From Ornithodoros turicata (taxonomy: Eukaryota; Arthropoda; Arachnida; Ixodida; Argasidae): 64,000 nucleotides of DNA. The translations under genes and the position numbers were made by a program. Position 1 is the first letter of the stretch. Each line of letters starts with the position of its first letter. The stretch spans positions 5,647,001 through 5,711,000 of the forward strand of contig NC_088201.1 of NCBI RefSeq assembly GCF_037126465.1, in the 5' to 3' direction. The notes under the pieces were generated by a model. That model saw nothing but the letters and a program-made list of their open reading frames with translations, searched no databases and was not told where the DNA came from. This document shows, piece after piece, positions 54,523 to 64,000 of the stretch.

Positions 54523-56182
54523 ATTACATCACTGTCAAGCTTGGGCTGTAGGACCACAGCCATGCAGATGATCGTAGCATGCATTTCTCTAAAATCATTT
54601 GAAAGTGGCTGTTCAATATTTATTTATTTATTTATTTATTTACCTTAAGAGCCCGAAGGGGTATTACATAAGGGGGGTACAACTCATGCATCCAAAATGA
54701 ACAGCAACAATAGAACAATCTTACATAGATAACAAAGATATTATAAGAGTTAATTAGATAAAGAAATCAGACAAAGCAGCCTTAAACAGTGCTGCATCTT
54801 TAATTGTGACTATGGAAGATGGTAATGTGTCCCATTCTGAGATGGCCAATGGGATGGGTGATTTAATAAATGTAGTGGTTCGAGCCCTTGGGCGGGTAAT
54901 GTAACATGCATGATGAATACGCGCAAGTCGATGAGGCGGAGGAAGCAAACTCAAGTCAATTTCGAAACATGGAGAATAATAAAGGTTATGTAAGAGACAC
55001 AGCCGGGATATTTTCCTCCGGATTTCTAATGTTTGGATACCATTATCTTTTTTGAGAGCGGAGACACTTGTGAATCGTGAATAATTTGAAGTTATGAACC
55101 TGACGGGGGGGGGGGGGGGCTCTACTTTGGATATCTTCCAGCTCGTTGATAAGAGTCGACTGATAGGGGCTCCAGATAACTGCTGCAAACTCAAATTTCG
55201 GTCTTACAAATGCCTCGTAAGCCATTCGTTTGACGTTACTGGGTGCCGACCTTAGATGGCGCTTAAGATAACCAAGGGCCCTATTTGCTCCGGATGCTAT
55301 GTGATGGACATGAAATTTCCAGTTTAGGTCGCTTGTAAAGTGTACTCCAAGGTACTTGTATCCAAAACCTGTGCTGAGCGCGATGTCGCCAATCTGGTAC
55401 AAGTGACGCTGTGGGATACGTTTTCGAGTAAAACAGACATGCATGCACTTTGAGTGATTAAGTTGCATCAACCAGGTATTGCACCAGACTTGGAGGTTGT
55501 CAAGGTCAGCCTGCAAAGCGACCTGGTCAACGGAATCCACTATTTTTTTTTTTTTGTAAATGACGCAGTCATCTGCATACAACCTAACTGAAGAAGACAA
55601 ATGACACGGGAGGTCGTTTATGTAGATTAAAAATAAAAGTGGTCCAAGGACACTGCCCTGAGGGACGCCCGAGCGTACGCTGGACCGATCAGAATTCGAG
55701 TCATTAACAGAGGTAAACTGAACACGGTTAGTTAAAAATTGCTCTATCCACATTAAGACCTTCGGATCAATATTACACAAAGAGAGTTTATAAAGTAACA
55801 GTCTATGATGATGCAATATTGCATATATTGCGCGCATATACCAGCAAAAATGCGTGCGGGCACGCAAACTCAATGTGGATCATTAAGAACCATTTGCGCC
55901 CAACTCAATCAAGCGAGGTATTCTGCTTTTTTCGTCTAAGGTTTTCACCGTTGGTTGCTAGGTATTCATTGAGCTTCGTGAGACAAGGTGCTAGTCTTTC
56001 TCGGTCGTGCCATTATGCACCTTAATGTTGAAATGCCGTTCATAATGAATCTGTATTCTAATGTGCTGTGTTCTAACACGTACAAATAAAACGGGAAAGC
56101 TGTGCAGATATGTCACCATTGTGCAACGATTCCTTCCGTGTCTAAGAAAAATTCCGTAAGCGTAACCTTCACGAAGCATAAC
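54523..56182 (+). repeat. Interspersed repeat R1 split by a LINE
   Basis: The left part (54523-54620) and right part (55814-56182) join into the same sequence as 26328-26810. The LINE at 54621-55813 lies between them. Confidence 0.75.
54621..55813 (-). mobile_element. 5'-truncated non-LTR retrotransposon (LINE)
   Basis: The minus strand encodes the C-terminal part of a reverse transcriptase: RSGVPQGSVLGPLLFLIYIN, then LYADDCVIY with the catalytic YADD, then KYLGVHF. Continuation in another frame ends at a stop near 54754. The break lies at a poly-C run near 55110, either a frameshift or a read error. An A-rich tail of (AAAT)n lies at 54621. The 7-bp duplication CAATATT at 54614-54620 and 55814-55820 marks the insertion. 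Confidence 0.92.
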
Positions 56183-56651
56183 CACCCACCCCCCCTTGAA
56201 AGCTCGGCACCCCCCCCCCCCCCCCAGCAATGAATTTCTGGGGAAATCACTGGTCCGGCCTTGAACAGACTTCGCGTTCCCCCGAAATGACCTCCTATTT
56301 TGTCCACAACTGGTTGTTCCCTTCCCTTCTGTTTGTATATATTTCTTGTATGTGAAGTAAAATTTTCAGCTGTGTTTGAGACTTCGTGTTGCGTCTGTCC
56401 CTTCGTGTTCCCTAGTTTCGGGGTTTTTATATTATGCATCACCTTCACCAGCTCGCTTGCTTCCTAGCCATTGTTTCATTGTCAGACAGTCTACATTTCA
56501 GGGGTCGCTTTTTTTCGCGGCGCGACAGATTAGAGCTTCTACGGCTCTCCTCTAGAGTCACTAGAGTCACTGCACTACTCTCCTCTCGTTGCCGTGCTGC
56601 TCGCCTTATCGGCAACGTTATCTGAGGGTCTTAGTCCTTTTCCAGCTTGCC

Positions 56652-57125
56652 ATGGCGATCGGTAACATCAGCTACGTTCCGCCCTCCAGGATAAAACGGC
56701 CGAAAAGTATAGACGACACCGATGGCGGCACCGAATCGGCGGAACAAGAACCACGTACCGAAGATGCCCACTGCGACCTTTCGAAGGTTCCGACCGAGGA
56801 ATTCGGGATCGTGACACGCCCGGATCCCGTATTCCCAGAGTACACATCGCTCAGATCCCGGATTAAGTCATTCGGGTCGTACCCCCACCATTGCAAGAAC
56901 AGCCCTCTTGAAATGGCCAAGGCTGGTCTCTTCTACAACGGTTTCGGCGAAAACGATCGCGTCGTCTGTTTCCAGTGCTCTGGGGCACTGTACCTGTGGG
57001 ACGACGACGACGTTCCCTTGGAAGAGCATGCCAGGTGGTATCCGAGCTGTCCTTTCGTACGGCTGGCCCTGGGTCAAACAGGAGTTCAATCGGTGAACGA
57101 GGCTCATCAAGAAGCCTTGGAGAAG
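56652..57125 (+). CDS. BIR-domain protein (inhibitor-of-apoptosis type), partial
   Basis: This coding exon of 158 codons runs from an ATG in good context (GCCATGG) to a donor GAGAAG|GTAAGA, phase 0. Residues about 65-135 form one BIR domain. The zinc ligands are Cys106, Cys109, His126 and Cys133 in CFQC...H-x6-C spacing, and Trp116 lies in the GALYLW turn. BIR proteins bind caspases or IAP-binding-motif peptides, and some act in immune signalling or cell division. The N-terminal 60 residues are acidic and not recognised. No RING or UBA exon was seen downstream to 64000. It is either a single-BIR gene whose other exons lie beyond the window, or a truncated copy. Confidence 0.85.
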
Positions 57126-57491
57126 GTAAGATGTACGAGCAACCGCCTTGTAACACAGATAACGTTTTTTTTTTGTTTTTTTTATCAACCTAAAACGTGC
57201 GACTTGCGCTTTATATTTTACTGAGCATTTACGTCTACACAAGCGAAACCCGTGACAATGTACAAAAGAAGTCCTCGCTCCTTTCTTTTGTAACTTGCTT
57301 CGGGTTCCGTCTGCTGTGTACCAGCTGTTACCATGTGCATAGAATGTGAAATTGCTACGCAAAGTTCCACTTTTTGCTCAGTTCCGAACAATGTTCACAA
57401 CGGCGAATAATATTCCACCTTGTGTTTTGCAGACTGTGTTAGGTGATCTTGTTAATTTCGTTGCCAGCAGTATATACATATGCAGCTATAT

Positions 57492-57790
57492 GTACTGCTC
57501 GCGACACGGTTGTCTGAAATCTCCAGCCTGTGGCGGAGCGGTCCCCTATCGGCGGTGTCGCGCTCGAAGGAACTATACCAATACCGGGAAGGCCGTACGC
57601 AGTCGCTGCCTGTCGGGAGAAGTAACCCTCGGATACCCGGGTGGCGTCTGACAGCAAGAGAGTGAGAGAGAGGGATAGCGGCCTCCCCTAGGATGCTGTA
57701 TTGGTACAGTTCCTTCGTGTGCGACACCGCCGATAGGGCACCGCTCGGCCACAGGCTGGAGATTTCAGACAACCGTGTCGCGAGCAGTAC
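57492..57790. repeat. Foldback repeat 3' of the BIR exon
   Basis: Arms of about 95 bp (GTACTGCTCGCGACACGGTT and its inverse) face each other across about 110 bp. It lies 0.37 kb after the BIR exon donor. Confidence 0.8.
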
Positions 57791-58970
57791 TCACTACTGT
57801 GTGCCTAGCAGCACTCGGTAACAGGTATCTCCACCAAACTTTGAACAAGAAAATTGAAAATCCTTCCGTGGAACCGATGTGTGATGTTCCTAAGCAGACG
57901 CTCATTTCGTTCTGACATAAACCTGGCTAAGTTTGGTCCAACTTACCCAACCCAGTTTAAATCCCTTGCCCGAATCCTCTACCCCAATGGTATATTGATT
58001 TTCTCGTATAAATTGCAATGTTGATATGTTAGTCAAAATTCAACCGGTACATTGTGTGCCAGTGCCGGTACACTCGGCTGTGAGCCTGCTTTTACTTTAG
58101 CCTTATTTAGCCGTATACGCCATTAAAATCTCGTTGAAAATGTTAGCAGGATCGTTCTGGTACAGTACACTTATCTGAGTATAGTACGCCAATGGACATT
58201 TTTACTGCGTACCGAGTCCGGTACGAGTCTTTACCGGACCTGTGGCATGATGCTCAACTTCTCGTTATTCCATACCGCAATGGCCATGCACTCGTGACGT
58301 TTGAAGTCCAAAACGGTTTTCACGTGCCGCCGCGTCACGTTTGGAGTTAAAAAAATAACAATAACCAACGGTATGTACAGTTCAGAATCGGGCACCGTTT
58401 CCGGTACATTTGGTCGCGAGTCCGCGGTCGTCCTATAACCTCGAGTACACGACTACGCAGCCAATCCTCGATTTATGAACGGAAAATTTCTCGAAAATCA
58501 TTCATAAAGCGAGGGACCCGTAAGTCGAGGTCCTGAAAGCATGGAAGGCATGGAAAGTTTTACAATGAAAGGAGAGCCTTATGGAACTTGGTGAAAACTA
58601 CATTTTCCATAACACATTTTGGTCAGAGCGAACGTTAATAGACGCTTGACTTGCACTCTTTTTTCTCTTTAACCTTCGTCTCTTCCGTCTATCATATCTT
58701 CGGCATATACCGTAGACTAGATGTAGTTCTAAAGTACAAGTATCGTCAGACTCGCATATCCAGCACAGTAGCAGCGTAGCAAAAAAATAAAATAAAAATA
58801 AAATAAAATGATCGTGTGAGGTTCTACAGGAACTTTACACGGGGGGGGGGGGGGGGGGGCAGGACTTATCCTTTTCTCCCTCTCCCAAGTGCATTACCAA
58901 AGGTACAATTTCGAGGGGAGTGGTTCAACCCACGAAACCCCACCTCTGGCTCCGCCACTGCAGCACATGC
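57791..58970. other. Non-coding, nothing recognised
   Basis: There is no exon, known repeat or strong motif in this stretch except a short poly-G run near 58842. Confidence 0.4.
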
Positions 58971-58984
58971 AGTGGTGGCCATGA

Positions 58985-59218
58985 AAGCGTTCACTGTTGT
59001 CGGCCTCCCAGAGGTGGGCACCGTCGCGACTGACGCCCTTGGGGAATGTGCGTCATGGGCCGACTTCTAAGGGAACCGTGCCGACATGTATCTGTAAGCG
59101 TGTAAGGTAAACGCAAGAAAAATCCCGACAACACAGCGGCCACAGCGATTCGAACCCGGGTACCTCCCAGGCTTGGCGTGACATGGCCGACACGCTAACC
59201 ACTAGCCACTCAAGCTGG
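58985..59218 (-). repeat. SINE family C, second copy
   Basis: It has the same head and body as 7797-8036, including GGGAATGTGCGTC and GGGCCGACTTCTAAGGGAAC, in the same orientation. Confidence 0.72.
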
Positions 59219-59796
59219 TGAGCACATGCGGTAGCTATCATTCAGGGGCGGATCCGGGATTTTTCACAGGGGGGAGGTCCTGTCTTCGAAAGCTTGCTAT
59301 TACACTACCAAGGCCGAGGTTCTTGTTAGTAACACGATATCTCGAAATTGGTTTCAACTATGAGACCACTCTCTGTATGTGTTTCATAACGATAATATTT
59401 TGTGATGTAAAGTAAACGTCAAAATCGTCGTGCATCACATACATAATGCTGAATTCGGGACGCTGTAATGGGTATCACGGTTCGGAAAGACAGCAGTACG
59501 CAGACAACGGCGTAAAGAATACTTCATCACGTGTTGGAAGTGCTGGTTGTTTCAGCGGAACATTGGATCTGCACAGCACCGACTGATCTGTACGCCGTAA
59601 CGACGTTTACTAGTTTCACGGACCCCGTGCATATGACCACTCTCGTCAAACTTAATGCTTTTCTTTCTTTCTTTCTTTTTTTTTTTTTTTTTCAAGTTAG
59701 AACTCCGGAAGAAGTCGCATAATAGATACGTATTACGTAGAATTCTCGAAGCCACAGCATACAAAACTACAGCCGTTGCAGCCGGCTCACCTACCC

Positions 59797-59891
59797 AGTT
59801 GCGAAGAGTTCCGCCGCTGAGTGGCGCCGAAGGCAGCGCGTCGAGCTGCCCCCTGGCGAAGTGCACGGGGCTTTCACCGAAAGACATGTGG
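59797..59891 (-). CDS. Possible isolated coding exon, function unknown
   Basis: On the minus strand an ATG opens MSFGESPVHFARGQLDALPS, then APLSGGTLRNW, with GC-rich third positions and a good donor (CTGG|GTAGGT). On the plus strand the same block is open from a pyrimidine tract acceptor at about 59697 to a stop at 59919, and could follow the BIR exon in phase 0. Only one reading can be right and neither gives a recognisable family. Treat it as an unassigned exon candidate. Confidence 0.25.
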
Positions 59892-60139
59892 TGGTTTGTT
59901 GACCTCTGGCTGACGTAGCTTGTTACGTTCATGACTCGACGTCAGATGGGACAAGTGTGTGTAGCATCCTCCTTTTGGGCCATTCATGCGTCCAGCAACC
60001 CTGAAGGAGGCTACCACTTCTGACCTTTTCCTTTTTTTAGTTGTAAATCAGTTTGAAGTCGAAAACTAGGTGTGGAAGAAGGGGGACAAAGGAAGAAGGA
60101 AACGGGAAAAACCTTAAGGCCGCCCTGTGGGCGTTGGAA

Positions 60140-60290
60140 AAATCGGAGTTTATCGGATAAATCCGATGTTTTGCAAAAAAACATCGGAGGGAGTTTATCG
60201 GAGTCTATCGGATAAATCCGATGTTTTGCAAAAAAAAAAAAACATCGGAGGGAGTTTATCGGAGTCTATCGGATAAATCCGGAAAGTCGG
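60140..60290. repeat. TTATCGGATAAATCC tandem repeat
   Basis: A unit with TATCGGATAAATCCGATG, an A run and ACATCGGAGGGAG is repeated about two and a half times, and is itself partly palindromic. Confidence 0.6.
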
Positions 60291-60313
60291 CAGCCTACTT
60301 ATAGCGTACTATA

Positions 60314-62075
60314 AGGATTCCACGTCAAGAGATCCAACGGGTCATGAGATCCATCGAGCCAAGTGATCCACCGATGCATCTCTTGACTCGGAGGATCTCT
60401 TGACCCGGTTGGATCTCTTGACTCGTCTGAGGGTTCGCCAGGCTTGGATCTTTTGACCCCTTTGTGTTACGTCGTTAACTCTAACATCGCTAAGGAGAAA
60501 TTACTCGTGTCGAAATACGAGGAACTCGTTTTACGTGCGGTATAAATAGAATACAAATGCAGGTGGCAAATCTCATTTTTATTGACTTAGTTACTTAAAG
60601 TCGACAGTTCTCTTATGTCATTTGTGTTAAAAACAGGTGGTTGCATTGTAAAATCAACCTGTTTGTATCACAGGATTTATAGGAGTGCTGTCTTTTTCTT
60701 TTTTTGACAGCGCTTCGTGTTAGAGATTATATTTCTACAGTTAGCGTGGGCTACGTACGCTCACGTTGGGTGGGCCGGCTGCTGTTTCAAACACGTTGAT
60801 TATTCAAACACTTCTGGTATCACAGCAGGCTCGTAGTCGAAGAGCCAAGTCCCTGTTGTGGACAGACGTTCTACATGGCGGAACCGTCTGATCATGGACT
60901 CTCTCAGTGTACGAAAAATAGTTTCATATGCCGGTACATCTGTTTTTATATTTATTTATCTTGTGCGTGCGTGCGTGCGTGTGCGTGTTGTATCAAGTTT
61001 TCCCTTCATTTTTCCCGCTGTCCACAAAAGGACAAAGACAAAGCACTTTGATTATTCAACAAAAGTACAAAGACAACTCTGAGTCAAGCAGTATACCCTG
61101 CTTTTTGGGGTTGAGGTCAATGAACGTGACAGCTCAATGTTGATTGGAAAGCACAGTCAGACAGTATTGTCCCGCACGGTCAGTAAAACAATAGAATAAC
61201 GTGATAAGGGTGGGGGACAATGAAAAGAGCGCGACAAGGATGCGGCCTACGATGGTACGATTCTTTGTAAGTTGAGCTCAATATTCTTGGTAACGACACG
61301 AGCATCCGTTCTGGCATAGCGTGTTACGGCGCTAGGGGCAATGGACATAAACGTGCAAAGGCAAAAGGGGAACCCGCCGCCGTAACCTACAGCACAACCT
61401 TGATTTTCTCGCTTACTTTTTTTTTTGTGCGTGCGCGTGTGTGGTAAGAAGAGAGAAAACACCGAAAAGTCTTCACTGTTACCGGGCGTATTACTTAATA
61501 CTTAACTTAAATACGTACTGCGCAATCGTTCTGCAATGAACGTGGTAAGGGATAGACTTTCTTTTCTGTCGGGAATCCTGACCAGTATGACGCTTTGACT
61601 GGTTAGATCTCTTGACTCGCCTGTCACGTGACCGGTTGTATCTCCTGACTCGATGGATCTCTTGACCGGGTTGGAACTCTTGACGCTTTGGATCTTTTGA
61701 CTCGCCTGTCACGTGACCGGTTGGATCTCCTGACTCGATGGATCTCTTGACCGGGTTGGAACTCTTGACGCTTTGGATCTTTTGACTCGCCCTTCACGTG
61801 ACCGGTTGGATCTCCTGACTCGATGGATCTCTTGACTCGTTGGATCTCTTGACCGGGTTGGAACTCTTGACGCTTCGGATCTTTTGACTCGCCTGTCACG
61901 TGACCGGTTGGATCTCCTGACTCGATGGATCTCTTGACTCGTTGGATCTCTTGACCGGGTTGGAACTCTTGACGCTTTGGATCTTTTGACTCGCCCTTCA
62001 CGTGACCGGTTGGATCTCCTGACTCGATGGATCTCTTGACTCGTTGGATCTCTTGACCGAAAGTGGAGTCTGCTG
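60314..62075. mobile_element. Element with GGATCTCTTGAC arrays
   Basis: The ends GATTCCACGTCAAGAGATCC and GGTCAAGAG...GACTCCAC (inverse) bound about 1.76 kb. The right array (61590-62060) has units spaced 85, 101 and 102 bp, each with GTCACGTGACC. The left array (60323-60460) is shorter. Long ORFs through the array are repeat artefacts. Confidence 0.6.
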
Positions 62076-62083
62076 TGGTTCTC

Positions 62084-63137
62084 TGTACGCCCATTGACCG
62101 TAATCTTAGTTGAAAAGCGTCGTCCTTGTTTCGTCTATAGCTGACGCACTAACAGATAGTCTTTGTACCTGCTGGGGACGGAACGGCGCCAGAACATTCT
62201 GTTCGCATTGTTTTCATTATCACTTGTTGGCTGTTCAATTTTCGGTCAGTCTATCCGTCGAATAACATTACAATTGTTTATCCAGAATTGCAAGCACGAG
62301 GGGTACCAAGTATCATTGCCAACATGTCTCTAAAGCTGAAACAACATAGCCCCCCCCCCCTCCCCTTGCAGGGGGTGCACAAGAAAGGAAGAGAGAGGGG
62401 TTGATATTTGAGGGAGAGTTGTTATAGATGGTCAATCACTGGTGATAGAAAGGAAGCTTGACAAGCAAACTGAGAGGAAGGCTGGAGGACATCATTAACC
62501 AGGAAAATAATATTCTATCCGGTTGAAAGTGTCGGATGCGGTTGAGAGCGCCATGCGACGTTATAAACGCGTAGATAACACTCCTCGTAAACAGCCTGAA
62601 AAACACCGATATCTCTTGCTGCGTCGCAGCCCCTATCCTGCGGTCGTCTGAGTGCAAGAGATATGGCGCCAGTACTAGAATAGAGACTGCACATGGCGTG
62701 TTTGAGTTTATGGCCTGTGGCGAACCCTTATTTCTGTAGGGTTTCCTCCTTTTTTACTACTTGGGTGAACTGTCTTGCTCGGTAGGATAAACACCGGTTT
62801 CGTTTTCGACGTATTTGGGGCTTTACGTGTCAGTTGTATCAAGTGGACAAAGAAATTTTCGCCAGATGTGAACGCACGCGTTTCTACCGTGTTTCCACAC
62901 CGCGTTTGGGACCAGGCTTCCTACCACTGCGTCGACCGACAGTCTATTGCCTGCGACGACGCTCCCTTGCGCTCGGCGTTGACCAGCGTCCGACCAATTG
63001 CAAGCACCGGGGAAGAAATGAAACAGTTCTCGAGAGGGCAAATATGAGTGGGGACCTGAACCGCACCGCGAAGGCCTTGCGGTGTGAGAGGAAATCTGGA
63101 GGATTCACACCCCGTTCAAAGTTTCATTCGTAACCAA
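62084..63137. other. Non-coding, no gene seen
   Basis: No exon or known repeat was recognised. A C-rich run lies near 62350. Confidence 0.4.
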
Positions 63138-63139
63138 AC

Positions 63140-63219
63140 GGTTTTACTACTACTACTACTACTACTGCTGCTGCTGCTACTACTACTACTACTACTACTA
63201 CTATTACTATTACTATTAC

Positions 63220-63287
<68 letters not shown>

Positions 63288-63298
63288 TCTCTCTCTCT
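63140..63298 (+). repeat. Trinucleotide microsatellite
   Basis: Runs of CTA/ACT, CTG and then ATT continue for about 150 bp, ending in CTCTCT. This is simple repeat slippage, not protein. Confidence 0.95.
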
Positions 63299-63560
63299 AA
63301 CCCTCTAAAGAAAGTTTTTCTGTTTTACACCTGAGTGTCTCACATGGAAACAGGCGGAATTTAAAAAAAAAAGTCTTATTAACCAGGGTAAACCAGCGGC
63401 TTGACAGAGTGGGTCTGCTTGTTGGAGGCTATAGTTGGAGGTAGCTCTATAAGATCGTGCTCGAAACTTGGGAGGTACGAATGCTATCACTGGCTGTGCT
63501 GTCTCATGTTTTCCTTGGGTTTTCCGACAGACTTCCCAGACAGCGCAGTTAACTCACAGG

Positions 63561-63709
63561 CAGGGATTTCCCAAGCAACCCCCCCCCCCCATCCCCTAAT
63601 GCCTCCCCCTCAAAAAAAAAAAAAAAACTGCCAGAACGGCACAAAAGGCGAAAAAAGCAGCACTCGTTCGCCCGGGGGACTCCAACACCCCCTGAGAGGA
63701 AAATCCCTG
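63561..63709. mobile_element. Short hAT-like MITE
   Basis: The ends CAGGGATTTCCC and GGAAAATCCCTG are inverses. The flanking CTCACAGG and CTCATAGC agree at 6 of 8 bases, a decayed 8-bp duplication. Confidence 0.6.
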
Positions 63710-64000
63710 CTCATAGCTAGAGTCACTAAATAGGGAGCAGAGTAGCGACACCGAGCCACGCCGGCGAGCGAGACCGCCATCTTGAGTCCGGCGTGGCTAC
63801 GTCGCCCAGCAATGGGAGGCGAATCTCCCCCTTCTCCGCAGGAGAACTGCGCGCAGTCGAGCCAGCTCGCAACCGAGGAAACCGGTTTTGGATGGAGGGG
63901 ACCCAACATGGACGGCGCGTTCTTGGAAGGAGAAACCACGTGACACGACTGACCCAATCGAGGACACCGAACGGCGGCTCCGTCGCGGAAAAGGAATGCG

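Noticed and set aside
61624..62094. A 156-codon open frame with a repeating KDPKRQEFQPGQEI-type pattern
   Set aside because: It is read through the GGATCTCTTGAC tandem array; the repeat explains the open frame and there is no splice or start context.
63084..63308. Poly-leucine open frame
   Set aside because: It is the CTA/CTG/ATT microsatellite translated.

Overview
This is a window of animal nuclear DNA, almost certainly from an arthropod and most likely a tick. The evidence is short exons with GT-AG introns of up to about 8.7 kb, recognisable bilaterian proteins, and dense tRNA-derived SINEs, LINE fragments and many small terminal-inverted-repeat (TIR) transposons. The tick assignment is inference from gene structure and repeat style. 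Nothing bacterial is present: no operons, no CRISPR array, no rRNA.

Five protein genes can be supported. (1) 3678-3849, minus: first coding exon of an NK1-class (slouch/NKX1) homeobox gene; the homeodomain exon must lie left of the window. (2) 4104-23776, minus: a complete nine-exon alpha-L-iduronidase gene (632 codons plus stop). All phases agree and both catalytic glutamates are visible. (3) 29266-41275, minus: a complete seven-exon SIL1 gene (BiP nucleotide-exchange factor, 425 aa) with a signal peptide and a KEEL C terminus. (4) 42615/44128-48592, plus: a compact PGC-1/Spargel-type transcriptional coactivator with LxxLL boxes, a DHDY motif, an SR stretch and a C-terminal RRM. It is divergent from SIL1. 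(5) 56652-57125, plus: a BIR-domain (IAP) coding exon whose downstream exons were not found.

The proteins do not form one pathway. IDUA acts in lysosomal glycosaminoglycan breakdown, SIL1 in ER folding, PGC-1 in mitochondrial and nuclear-receptor transcription, and the BIR protein in control of cell death. What links them is position: NK1, IDUA, SIL1 and PGC-1 relatives also fall on the human 4p15-16 and 5q31-35 regions, which are NK-cluster paralogons. This looks like a remnant of an ancient linkage group.

The rest, including most intron sequence, is mobile DNA. Clear cases are four copies of a TA-flanked pogo-like MITE, two hAT-type elements with perfect 8-bp target duplications, a PIF/Harbinger-like MITE with a TAA duplication, and a LINE that split an older repeat leaving a 7-bp duplication. 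A MITE sits nested in a SINE, several near-perfect foldback palindromes occur, and two tRNA-like SINE heads lie head to head. The most unusual signal is that at least eight unrelated non-autonomous elements have bodies made of degenerate copies of one short, family-specific motif. That is the best candidate here for something poorly described.
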